Source: Paraburkholderia largidicola
GTDB lineage: Bacteria; Pseudomonadota; Gammaproteobacteria; Burkholderiales; Burkholderiaceae
DNA: 64,000 bases
Reading direction: 5' to 3'
Assembly: GCF_013426895.1 (NCBI RefSeq)
Contig: NZ_AP023175.1
Span: 620,001 to 684,000 of the forward strand
Position 1 is the stretch's first letter, and every line of letters begins with the position of its first letter. Position numbers and translations under genes: made by a program. Shown in pieces: positions 46,238-54,453 of this stretch. The notes under the pieces are model-generated. The model was not told where the DNA came from. It made no database searches and saw only the letters and a program-made list of their open reading frames with translations.

Positions 46238-46510
46238 ATGAGGATCAGGCGCGCGGAATGCCTGCTTTTGGTAGCTATCGTCACGTCGGCCGTCGTTGCG
46301 GAGATACGCGTCAATACGTCGTCATTCACCCAGGCCAACGAGTCCACTCAGGCAGCCCAACACACCGATCGCATGCAGGCTTGCGATAAACCGCACGACG
46401 GGTTACTACGCGCGGCATGTGAAGCGCGAAGCGAGCGTCGCCCCATCGACAGCGACGATCGCCCGACCAACGCCGTCGATACGCCACACGCACAGAAGCT
46501 CTGGGTTTAA
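46238..46510 (+). CDS. small exported hypothetical protein
   Basis: 90 residues from an ATG with AAGGGAGA upstream. N-terminal signal or anchor MRIRRAECLLLVAIVTSAVVAEI, then a hydrophilic tail with the pair C-DKPHDGLLRAA-C. No family recognised. Its terminator lies just downstream. Confidence 0.6.
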   Translation: MRIRRAECLLLVAIVTSAVVAEIRVNTSSFTQANESTQAAQHTDRMQACDKPHDGLLRAACEARSERRPIDSDDRPTNAVDTPHAQKLWV

Positions 46511-46538
46511 TCGTCGAGATTGACGAAGATTAGGCGCG

Positions 46539-46573
46539 CGGCTGCCGGATGTATTGCGGCAGCCGCCTTTTTT
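46539..46573. terminator. rho-independent terminator
   Basis: 9-bp stem CGGCTGCCG (46539-46547) / CGGCAGCCG (46557-46565), 9-base loop and six T's, between convergent genes; it can serve the plus-strand gene. Confidence 0.8.
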
Positions 46574-46582
46574 GCGCGCTGT

Positions 46583-46939
46583 TTATGTCTTCAGGCGTCG
46601 GTCCGACTCCATCCCTTCGACGCGGAACAGGCCGCTGTGCAGAATGACGCTTTCCCCGCCATTCTGGTCGAGCGCTTCCGCGCACACGGAACGGATACGC
46701 GCGCGGCCGCGTTCGAATGCGCTGATCAGTACGTCTTCCAGTGGTGAGTCCGCGCCGAAATGATCTTCGAGCGCCTCGGCGGAAATCTCGCAAGCGACGG
46801 GCTCGCCGTCGACGCACGCATTGAAGCGCACGGTCAGGCTCGACCCATCGAACACGGGAGCATCATCGGTGAATGTGATGTGCATGAGAGAGTCCTCGTA
46901 CGCCGCACGCGGCATGAACACCTTGACGATCCCGTTCAT
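46583..46939 (-). CDS. DUF1488-family protein
   Basis: 118 residues. The part from MHITFTDDAPVFDG onward matches DUF1488 (about 90-100 residues; VACEISAEALEDHFGA). The first 18 residues are extra: the ATG at 46939 overlaps the stop of the DUF4142 gene by 4 bp (ATGA), whereas the family start would be 46885. Both are possible. Cytosolic; function unknown. Confidence 0.8.
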   Translation of the reverse strand: MNGIVKVFMPRAAYEDSLMHITFTDDAPVFDGSSLTVRFNACVDGEPVACEISAEALEDHFGADSPLEDVLISAFERGRARIRSVCAEALDQNGGESVILHSGLFRVEGMESDRRLKT

Positions 46940-47475
46940 GACGAAGCCTTGCGTGCATTGGCGAGTTGCTGTGCCATCGCGAGATGGTGACGAATGGTCG
47001 GAAGCGCGTGTGTCGCCGCGCCCTTCAGTTGCGGATCCGTGCCGCTTTCACTTTCCTTCTGGAACAGTTCGACTGCTTTCTGATGACCGCCCACGGCGAC
47101 CTCATCGATATACGCCTTGTCGAAGTCGTCGCCCTTCAGTCCTTGCAGCTTGCCCACCAGCGCCGAGTCCGCGCCCGGCGCCGCGCCCAAGCCCTTCTCA
47201 GTCGCGACGACATCGAGGCTGCGAGCAAGCTTCGTGTGATCCGCAATCATCTGTTGCGCGAACTTCCTGACTTGCGGATTGGACGAGTTCGTCAGCGCGA
47301 GTTTGCTCGCGGCGATCTCCGTTGCGCCTGCCTGCGACGCGTCCTGCACGAACTGCGTGTCGCCCGGCGAGAGCTTCGTGTCTGCACTGGCAGGCAGGCA
47401 CGCCACGACGCCAAGCGCGAGCACGGCAGGCGCAGCGAAGGCTCGAACGAATGAGCGGAATGGGCGAATAGTCAT
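46936..47475 (-). CDS. DUF4142-family exported protein
   Basis: 179 residues. Signal peptide ending near SADTKLSP, then a ferritin-like helical bundle (FVQDASQAGATEIAASKLAL, VRKFAQQMIADHTKLARSL) that defines DUF4142. Several such proteins are periplasmic and stress-linked. Overlaps the DUF1488 gene, so they are co-translated. Confidence 0.9.
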   Translation of the reverse strand: MTIRPFRSFVRAFAAPAVLALGVVACLPASADTKLSPGDTQFVQDASQAGATEIAASKLALTNSSNPQVRKFAQQMIADHTKLARSLDVVATEKGLGAAPGADSALVGKLQGLKGDDFDKAYIDEVAVGGHQKAVELFQKESESGTDPQLKGAATHALPTIRHHLAMAQQLANARKASS

Positions 47476-47511
47476 GCGTCTCTCCGATTGATACGGCGCG
47501 CCCGGCGAAGC

Positions 47512-48063
47512 TCAGGCCGCTTTCTTCTTCGACAGTTGCGCGATCAGCGTCTTGTTGAACGCGGGAAGATCGTCGGGCTTGCGGCTCGTGATGAAGTTGC
47601 CGTCCTCGACCACCTCCTTGTCGACCCATGTGCCGCCCGCGTTGCGGATATCGTCCTGCAGGCTCGGCCAGCTCGTGACCGTGCGCCCCTTGATCAGCCC
47701 AGCCGAGACGGGCAGCCACGTGCCGTGACAGATGACAGCGATCGGCTTCTTCGCCTGGTCGGCTGCCTTGACGAACGCCTGCGCCTGCGGCAACAGACGG
47801 ATCGCATCGCCATTCACGACCCCACCCGGCAGCACGACTGCGTCGTAATCGTTCGGCGCGGCCTTGTCGAATGTCGTGTCGACATCGACGGTGTCGCCCT
47901 TGTCCACATGCCTGAATCCCTGGATCTTCCCGGCCCTGGCAGAAATTACGTGCACAGTCGCGCCCGCCTCCGTCAGCGCGCGACGCGGCTCGATCAGCTC
48001 GGCTTGTTCAAACCCGTCCAGCGCTAATACCGCCACCTTGCATCCAGCCAGCGTGCTAGCCAT
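47512..48063 (-). CDS. DJ-1/PfpI-family protein (PfpI/YhbO type)
   Basis: 183 residues from MASTLAGCKVAVLAL. Nucleophile elbow AVICHGTW with C112, preceded by the conserved acidic residue in DGFEQAEL. PfpI-type proteins act as deglycases or chaperone-like stress proteins; the exact activity is debated. A longer frame to 48123 has no family support. Divergent from the topoisomerase gene. Confidence 0.88.
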   Translation of the reverse strand: MASTLAGCKVAVLALDGFEQAELIEPRRALTEAGATVHVISARAGKIQGFRHVDKGDTVDVDTTFDKAAPNDYDAVVLPGGVVNGDAIRLLPQAQAFVKAADQAKKPIAVICHGTWLPVSAGLIKGRTVTSWPSLQDDIRNAGGTWVDKEVVEDGNFITSRKPDDLPAFNKTLIAQLSKKKAA

Positions 48064-48254
48064 GTGCCTGTCCTCCCTTCGCAATCTTGTGTATTTGTGA
48101 GCTATCAGCGTTTGTTTACACAACGAGCAAGTTCGATGCCCAACGCGTGCGAAGCGTTCGGCTTCGCAGGTGGCGCAGGTTCAGGCATTGCTATTGCGCG
48201 AAGCGAATGCGTAAACGCGTAACCGCATGTCCGCCACAAAGACCGGAAGAGCGC

Positions 48255-49457
48255 ATGAAAACCATGACTCGCAACGCGATCGATGCGATCGCCGAAGGAC
48301 TCTCGACCACGATGCCCGCGGGGCTGCGGCATGCGGACGACACGCGGCCCGGCTATACGCGTAGAAAGCTCCGAAACGGTTTCGCCTATTTCGATCTCGA
48401 CGGCAAACGCATCGACGATGAGGCGCAGATCGCGCGCATCAACGCGCTCGCCGTTCCACCCGCCTACACCGACGTCTGGATCTGCCCCGACCCGCGCGGC
48501 CACATCCAGGCAACGGGCCGCGATGCGCGGGGCCGCAAACAGTACCGCTACCACCCGCAATGGCGCGAGACGCGCGATGCCGACAAGTTCGGCCGCATGG
48601 CTGCCTTCGGGCATGCACTGCCGAAGATACGCGCGCGAGTCGCTCGCGATCTCGCGCGCGAAGGCATGCCGCGCGAGAAAGTCATCGCCGCAGTCGTGCA
48701 TCTGCTCGATACGACGCTGATCCGGATCGGCAGCGTCGAATATGCGCGCGACAACCAGTCCTATGGCCTCACCACGCTGCGCAAGAAGCACGTGACGATT
48801 CGCGCGGGCGAAGTGCGGTTCCGGTTCGCGGGAAAGAGCGGCATCGAGCACGACGTCACTGTCGACAATGCCCGCGTCAAGCGCATCGTGCGCCGGTGCG
48901 CGGAGTTGCCGGGTCACGACCTGTTCCAGTACATCGACGAAGACGGCGCGCGCCATACGGTCGGCTCTGCCGATATCAACGAGTATTTGCGCGACATCAG
49001 CAGCGCGGACTTCTCGGCGAAGGACTATCGCACGTGGGCAGGCAGTGTGTACGCGATGGCGGCTTTGCGGCAACTGGTGTGCGAAAGCGCCGCCGACACG
49101 CGCCGTCATGTCGTCGCGACCGTAAAAGAAGTGGCCACGTTGTTACGCAATACGCCCGCTGTATGCAAGCGCTGCTATATCCACCCTGAAGTGATCGCGG
49201 CATTTGAAGCGGGCGAATTGCCAGACCTGCTGCCGCAGCGCGCGAAGCGCCACATGAAGGTCGACGAAGCGGCATTCGCCGCACTATTGCTGCAAGTGGA
49301 AAAGCGCACGCGGCTTGCAAGCCGCAATGCGCGCAAGGGCGGCAAGCCATCCGCGTCGGCGGACGTCGAGAGCGCGCGGCTCGCGAAGCTGCTCACGAAA
49401 TCGAGCGCACTGCGCAAGCAGGCGGACGCGCAAAAGCGGACCGCCCATACCGCGTGA
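48255..49457 (+). CDS. type IB DNA topoisomerase (poxvirus-like)
   Basis: 400 residues. N-terminal domain RPGYTRRKLRNGFAYFDLDGKRI, then the catalytic domain with RIGSVEYARDNQSYGLTTLRKKHV and the active tyrosine Y308 in KRCYIHPEV. Relaxes supercoils via a 3'-phosphotyrosine link. GGAAGAG precedes the chosen start; the 56 upstream in-frame residues are not family-like. C-terminal Lys/Ala-rich tail. Confidence 0.92.
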   Translation: MKTMTRNAIDAIAEGLSTTMPAGLRHADDTRPGYTRRKLRNGFAYFDLDGKRIDDEAQIARINALAVPPAYTDVWICPDPRGHIQATGRDARGRKQYRYHPQWRETRDADKFGRMAAFGHALPKIRARVARDLAREGMPREKVIAAVVHLLDTTLIRIGSVEYARDNQSYGLTTLRKKHVTIRAGEVRFRFAGKSGIEHDVTVDNARVKRIVRRCAELPGHDLFQYIDEDGARHTVGSADINEYLRDISSADFSAKDYRTWAGSVYAMAALRQLVCESAADTRRHVVATVKEVATLLRNTPAVCKRCYIHPEVIAAFEAGELPDLLPQRAKRHMKVDEAAFAALLLQVEKRTRLASRNARKGGKPSASADVESARLAKLLTKSSALRKQADAQKRTAHTA

Positions 49458-49472
49458 GCACGCGCGGGCGAC

Positions 49473-49766
49473 TCACTCTTCGTACGCCGCCATGACAAGC
49501 CACATATCGCGCTCGCTACTGTGAATCTGTGCGGCCAGCGCGTAGTTATCGTTTGGCCCACAGGTGTTCGCGAGCGTTCGCTGCGCGACTTCCGCATCGT
49601 CGAATACGCAATCGTCTGCGAGTGGTCGCACTTCACGCTTGCCTTCGAACATGTGCTGGCTCATCCGGTACACGAGTGGCTGCTGCTTCCAGGCATGGAA
49701 GCAATCCTTCACGTGCTGGAAATCGCCGCCGCAGATGTTGCTCTGATAGTGAATCTTCGATCGCAT
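49473..49766 (-). CDS. small conserved-looking hypothetical protein
   Basis: 97 residues, MRSKIHYQSNICGGDFQHV... ; the GGAGGTG ribosome site 5 bp before the ATG makes it a convincing gene. Contains several His and Trp residues and no signal peptide. No family recognised. Converges on the topoisomerase gene, 15 bp apart. Confidence 0.65.
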   Translation of the reverse strand: MRSKIHYQSNICGGDFQHVKDCFHAWKQQPLVYRMSQHMFEGKREVRPLADDCVFDDAEVAQRTLANTCGPNDNYALAAQIHSSERDMWLVMAAYEE

Positions 49767-50017
49767 CGTTCACCTCCACATGCGGCGCCGTGTGTGTTGC
49801 CGCGGCCGATCGTAGTGCCGCGCAACCCTGGATCGCCGGACGAACGGAACACCGCTTTCGGTGCTCCGTCCGCTGTGCGGATCTCCACGTACCGCTGTCG
49901 TGCCGCCTGCTTCAAGTCCTCGATGAAACAGCACGGCACCGAATCCATTACTCACGTTACCCAGCGCGCGCTTGCCCCGGCCATTGCCGCGCAAACTCGC
50001 CCGCTGAACGCTGCGTG

Positions 50018-50203
50018 TTACTGGCTCGCGCCCGATGCCGCCGCAGCGCCGCTCGCGCCCATTGCGCTATCCGTTGCGGCAGGCGCGCTGGCGCCCGTAG
50101 CCGTATCGGAGGTGGTGTTGTCCGCCTTCTTGCAGCCCGCGCCGAGCGATATCGACACGACGGCGAGCGCCAGCAAAAAATGCTTCAAAGCTGCCTTCGT
50201 CAT
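50018..50203 (-). CDS. small lipoprotein
   Basis: 61 residues with a lipobox (LGAGC, Cys23) after a hydrophobic stretch. The mature part is Ala/Ser/Gly/Thr-rich and likely unstructured. GGGAGAAACC lies before the start. No function known. Confidence 0.75.
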   Translation of the reverse strand: MTKAALKHFLLALAVVSISLGAGCKKADNTTSDTATGASAPAATDSAMGASGAAAASGASQ

Positions 50204-50263
50204 GGTTTCTCCCGTCTACGTTGCAGGTCCGGCACCGCCTTCGCGCCGGACCTGTCGGTCAGA

Positions 50264-50539
50264 TTACTGCCCCTTCGTATCGCTGCTGGCGTCGGCGCCC
50301 GGCATGTTGGTCGTGTCGTTGGCCGGCTTCATGTGCGAGGTCGACTTCTTGTGATGTGGCTTCGACGACGCATGCGTGCCCGACGCAGCCATCCCGGCGC
50401 CCGTCTGATCGGAGGAACTCATACCGGCGCCGTTCCCGCCGCCGCCCGCTGCACCGCCGCCGTTGCCGCCGCCCTGCGCGAAAGCGCCACCCGACAGCGC
50501 AAGCAATGCCGCGACGATCCATGTGGTTCTGCTCTTCAT
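50264..50539 (-). CDS. small secreted Gly/Ser-rich protein
   Basis: 91 residues from MKSRTTWIVAALLALSGGAFAQ, a clear signal peptide. The mature part is Gly/Asn-rich then Ser/His/Lys-rich. AGGGG precedes the start. The same frame extends upstream to 50869 but that part has non-coding composition and overlaps the HAD gene. Confidence 0.7.
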   Translation of the reverse strand: MKSRTTWIVAALLALSGGAFAQGGGNGGGAAGGGGNGAGMSSSDQTGAGMAASGTHASSKPHHKKSTSHMKPANDTTNMPGADASSDTKGQ

Positions 50540-50828
50540 CTGCGTACCCCTTTGAATGAAATGAAAGCGGCTGACGACCGCAAAAATCCTGTTGCTGTCA
50601 GGGGAAAATCGAGCAAGCGGTGTGCCCCGCGAAGGCGCGCCCGCTCTCGTTTTGCGGCCCGAAAGCGCGGTTTCCCCGAGGCTTTCACACGGCGGCTGAA
50701 TGCCGCAGCGCCGCACGCACACGCCCTGCGGAGTCTGATAATTACAAAGAGGACGTAAATCTTTCGTGCGATAAATGGCGCAATATGCACAGTGCGCTGC
50801 ACGCCATTCACACCCAGGAGAACACTTC

Positions 50829-51503
50829 ATGCGTATTTCGACATCGTTTCTGTTCGACCTCGACGGCACGCTCGTCGACAGCGTGTATCAGCATGTGCTC
50901 GCATGGAAGGAAGCGCTCGACGAAGAAGGCATCGAACTGTCGGTATGGCGCATTCATCGCAAGATCGGCATGAGCGGCGGACTGTTCACGCATCAGCTGT
51001 TGCGCGAAACGGGCGGCGACATGAGCGCCGAGCGCGTCGAGCGCTTGCGGCGCGCGCATGCTCGCGCCTACAAACAGTTGCATGCCAAGGTGCGTCCGTT
51101 GCCCGGCGCGCAGGCGCTACTGGCCGCACTGACGGAAAGCGGTACGCCGTGGGCGATCGCGACCAGCGGTCGCATGGAAACGGCGGCCGTCAATCTCGAA
51201 GCGCTCGGCGTCGATCCCGCGAAGACAGTCGTCGTGACGCGCGACGACGTCAAGTACGCGAAGCCCGATCCCGATCTGTTCGTCGCCGCAGCGCATCGCC
51301 TGAAGGTGCAGATCGAGCATGCCGTCGTGGTCGGCGACAGCATCTGGGACATGCTCGCTGCCCGCCGCTGCCGCGCGCTCGGCGTGGGCCTGCTGTCGGG
51401 CGGCTATGGTCAGGAAGAACTCGAACGTGCGGGCGCGCTGCGCGTCTACGAAGATCCCGCCGATCTGCTCGAACATCTCGACGAGATCGCCGCGCGTCCC
51501 TGA
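50829..51503 (+). CDS. HAD-superfamily phosphatase, Gph/PGM-like
   Basis: 224 residues. Motif I FLFDLDGTL (nucleophile D10, general acid D12), helical cap of type C1, motif II in AIATSGR, motif III Lys in KYAKPDPDLF and motif IV GDSIWDM. Acts on a small phosphorylated metabolite; substrate not known. AGGAG upstream. Divergent from the Gly/Ser-rich protein. Confidence 0.9.
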   Translation: MRISTSFLFDLDGTLVDSVYQHVLAWKEALDEEGIELSVWRIHRKIGMSGGLFTHQLLRETGGDMSAERVERLRRAHARAYKQLHAKVRPLPGAQALLAALTESGTPWAIATSGRMETAAVNLEALGVDPAKTVVVTRDDVKYAKPDPDLFVAAAHRLKVQIEHAVVVGDSIWDMLAARRCRALGVGLLSGGYGQEELERAGALRVYEDPADLLEHLDEIAARP

Positions 51504-51608
51504 GTTAATCGCGCCTTCGCATTCGTCCGACACCGCAAGGCGTGCCGCGTGGCACGCCACGTGCACCGCTCCTGTCATGAACCTCACCACGAAGACAGGA
51601 TCGACATC

Positions 51609-51746
51609 ATGACTCGCGACCCAATCCCCCACGACAACCCGACTGCCCGCCCGGACGACGCGCCACGCGGCGAGCCCGAACCGCCCGACACCTCGAAAGA
51701 CCTGCCCGAATTGCCCGATCCCGTCGAAGTCGGCGAAGACGGTTGA
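51609..51746 (+). CDS. very small Pro/Asp/Glu-rich hypothetical protein
   Basis: 45 residues, MTRDPIPHDNPTARPDD... , acidic and proline-rich, likely disordered. AGGA precedes the start. Similar tiny acidic proteins occur in Burkholderiales stress clusters; function unknown. Confidence 0.5.
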   Translation: MTRDPIPHDNPTARPDDAPRGEPEPPDTSKDLPELPDPVEVGEDG

Positions 51747-51812
51747 CAGGAATAGTGGTTGCTGAAAATCCCGCTGTACGCATGACCCGTACGAACCCAC
51801 ACAGGGAGAACC

Positions 51813-52310
51813 ATGATGGCATTGCAGAACCAGACACACGGTGGAGCGGATATCGTCGGCGCGAGCCGCGGCGGAAGTCGTGGGCCCGGCCCGGAAGTGA
51901 TGGCGGCCGATACGCTGGACGGCGACAAGGTATTGAGCGCCGACGGCGACGATATCGGCAAGATCAAGGACATCATGCTCGACGTGCGCTCGGGCCGCAT
52001 CGCGTACGCGGTGTTGTCGAGCGGCGGCTTTCTCGGCATCGGCGACAAACTGCTTGCTATTCCATGGAGCGCGCTCACGCTCGACGTGGACCGCAAGTGC
52101 TTCCTGCTCGACATGCCGTCGGAAAGCGTGAAGAACGCACCGGGATTCGACAAGGATCATTGGCCGTCGATGGCCGATTCCACATGGGCCACGTCGATCC
52201 ATCAATACTACGGACGCGAGCCATACTGGGGCCGCGAGGATGAGTTCAACGTCGGCGATGTCACGCCCGGCTCGTCGAATGCGCCCGAAGCAGGCGGCGT
52301 CAAGCTATAG
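51813..52310 (+). CDS. PRC-barrel domain protein
   Basis: 165 residues. The PRC barrel is recognised by AADTLDGDKVLSADGDDIGKIKDIMLD and VRSGRIAYAVLSSGGFLGIGDKLLAIPW. C-terminal helical tail with Trp and Tyr. Two adjacent ATGs (51813, 51816) are possible. Common in stress clusters of soil Proteobacteria; role unknown. A 14-bp tandem duplication (GGCGTCAAGCTAT) spans its stop codon. Confidence 0.9.
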   Translation: MMALQNQTHGGADIVGASRGGSRGPGPEVMAADTLDGDKVLSADGDDIGKIKDIMLDVRSGRIAYAVLSSGGFLGIGDKLLAIPWSALTLDVDRKCFLLDMPSESVKNAPGFDKDHWPSMADSTWATSIHQYYGREPYWGREDEFNVGDVTPGSSNAPEAGGVKL

Positions 52311-52418
52311 GCGTCAAGCTATGGGGCCCGCCACGCCTCCTGGCATGACTGCATGCAGTACCGTCCGCTCGCTACGCAACGCCAGCATAGCGGGCGGATT
52401 CCGTTTATGGGGAACATC

Positions 52419-52856
52419 ATGGCCGGCACCAGCAAACGCAGCGGAACATCGCGTACGAAGAAGCGCACGACGGCCCACGCATCGACGCGCGCCCGAGGTG
52501 GCCGTCCGGCGCGCCAGCGTCATTCGCAGGCCAGCGCCGCGCACCGCGCGCGAACGGCGGCATCGAGCCGCTCCGGGAAGAACGCGAAGTACTGGTCGCA
52601 TCATGTGATGGAGACCAGCGACGCGATGGACATCGAAAAGGACATCTTCAAAACGGGGACCGCCGACGAAATCGCTCAATCGCTGAAGCGTTCGTCGACG
52701 CATAGCAAGCGGCGCAAAGGCACGCCGTACCAATCGGCCATGTCGATGCTCAACTTCTACATCAACCGCGCGGGCCGCAATCTGCCCAAATCGCGCAAGA
52801 ACACGCTGGAGCAGGCCAAACGCAAGCTGCGCGAAGCGTTCGGCCGCACGCCATGA
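52419..52856 (+). CDS. DUF3175-like basic protein
   Basis: 145 residues from MAGTSKRSGTSRTKK with GGGGAACATC before it. The N-terminal third is a Lys/Arg/Ser/Thr/Ala-rich basic tail. The rest (YWSHHVMETSDAMDIEKDIFKTGTADEIAQSLKRSS ... AMSMLNFYINRAGRNL) matches DUF3175. Probably nucleic-acid associated because of charge; not shown. Confidence 0.78.
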   Translation: MAGTSKRSGTSRTKKRTTAHASTRARGGRPARQRHSQASAAHRARTAASSRSGKNAKYWSHHVMETSDAMDIEKDIFKTGTADEIAQSLKRSSTHSKRRKGTPYQSAMSMLNFYINRAGRNLPKSRKNTLEQAKRKLREAFGRTP

Positions 52857-52878
52857 ACGCGCCGCGCGCCCTCCGCTG

Positions 52879-54228
52879 ATGCACCCGGAGACCGTCTGGT
52901 GGTATCTGATCGTCGGCGGCGTACTGATTTTCATGGGCATCGCTGCCACGACGTTCAAGCGTCTGCCGTTGTCCGCGGCGATGCTCTATCTCGTCATCGG
53001 CTATGCGCTCGGCCCGCCCGGTCTCGGGCTACTGCAACTCGACCTCGCCCGCGACGCGCCCATCCTGCGCCCCATGACGGAAGTCGCGCTGCTCGTTTCG
53101 CTGTTCGCGATCGGACTGCGTCTGCGTTTGCCGCTCTTCGAGCCCATGTGGACGCTGCCGCTGCGGCTCGGCTTCGTCGCGATGGTGCTGACGATACCGC
53201 TGCTCACGCTCGTCGGCGTACTGGTGCTCGGTCTCGACTGGGGTCCATCGTTGCTGCTCGCGGCCATTCTTGCACCGACCGACCCCGTGCTTGCCCATGA
53301 CGTAGGCGTCCAGGACTCCGACGATCTGGACCTGCTGCGCTTTTCGCTATCGGGCGAAGGCGGACTCAACGACGGCATCGCGTTGCCGTTCGTGCTGTTG
53401 GGACTCGCCCTGTGCACGTCCGGCCAGGCGCATGGAAACGAGGCGAGCGGCTGGCGCATCGCCTTCGAAGCGATCGCGGGCATTCCGGGCGGCCTCGTGA
53501 TAGGCGGCTTGCTCGGATGGATGACCACCAAGTCCGTGGCATGGTTGCGCACGCGCCATGCACAGGCACTCGGCCTCGAAGGCTTCTTTGCGCTCGGGCT
53601 GATCGGCCTCGCTTACGGCGCGGCCCTGCTTGCGCACTGCAATGGCTTCGTTGCCGTCTTTGCGGCCGGCGTTGCGATGCGCGGCGTCGAGCATCGCGCA
53701 AGCGGCGGCCGCTCGGCGCGCGAAGCCATCGGCACCGTCGATTCCGAGGACGTCGGCGCAACGGCCTCCGATCCGCGAAAGGCGCACGCATTCATGGCCG
53801 AATCGGTGCTCGGCTTCACCATCGAACTGGAACGCATCGCCGAAGTCGCCGTGATGATGATCGTCGGCAACGTGCTGGCGACTTCCGGCGCCTCGCTCTT
53901 TACGTGGCAAAGCGCGGTATTGATCGTGACGCTGTTTGTCGTGGTGAGGCCGCTCGCCGTCGAAGCATCGTTGATCGCGTCGAGTGCCACGCATGCGCAG
54001 CGCCGCTTGATGAGCTGGTTCGGCATTCGCGGCATCGGCTCTTTCTACTATCTCGCGCTCGCACTCGAGTCGATGCAGCAACGTCACATGCAAGACCTGA
54101 CGCCCCTCGTGCCGTTGACGCTTGCCGTCATCACGTCTTCCGTCATCGTGCATGGCATCAGCGCAACACCGCTGATGAACTGGTATCAGCGCATCCGGCA
54201 ACCGGATCGTAAATCGCGTTCAAAATAG
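52879..54228 (+). CDS. cation/proton antiporter, CPA1 (NhaP/sodium-proton exchanger) type
   Basis: 449 residues, about 12 hydrophobic segments. The ion-binding helix carries APTDPVLAHDVGV, the CPA family ND/TDP signature, and the C-terminal half keeps the conserved Arg helix (SWFGIRGIGSFYYL). Exchanges sodium or potassium for protons across the inner membrane. Starts 22 bp after the DUF3175 gene. Confidence 0.9.
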   Translation: MHPETVWWYLIVGGVLIFMGIAATTFKRLPLSAAMLYLVIGYALGPPGLGLLQLDLARDAPILRPMTEVALLVSLFAIGLRLRLPLFEPMWTLPLRLGFVAMVLTIPLLTLVGVLVLGLDWGPSLLLAAILAPTDPVLAHDVGVQDSDDLDLLRFSLSGEGGLNDGIALPFVLLGLALCTSGQAHGNEASGWRIAFEAIAGIPGGLVIGGLLGWMTTKSVAWLRTRHAQALGLEGFFALGLIGLAYGAALLAHCNGFVAVFAAGVAMRGVEHRASGGRSAREAIGTVDSEDVGATASDPRKAHAFMAESVLGFTIELERIAEVAVMMIVGNVLATSGASLFTWQSAVLIVTLFVVVRPLAVEASLIASSATHAQRRLMSWFGIRGIGSFYYLALALESMQQRHMQDLTPLVPLTLAVITSSVIVHGISATPLMNWYQRIRQPDRKSRSK

Positions 54229-54453
54229 CTTTAAGCGTTTTATTCGCTTTAGCACAAACCCCTATGCCGCGCGAATAGAAAAGCGGGTCACTTTTAAAAC
54301 ACGCGCTTCATTCGCGACACAGTGCGTTCTTAAGCAAGAATGACGCTAGGCGCACACCTGAATGTTGTCTATGATAGGCGCTGACGCAATTGAGCCGAAC
54401 AAGACGTCACAACATTAATCTGCCTCGTCAAATCAGCAGAACACATTCTGTCA
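54229..54453. promoter_or_regulatory. upstream region of the pel operon
   Basis: AT-richer, gene-free DNA between the antiporter stop and pelA. Promoters of pel are expected here. I found no convincing -24/-12 sigma-54 site and no obvious consensus -35/-10 pair. Confidence 0.4.
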
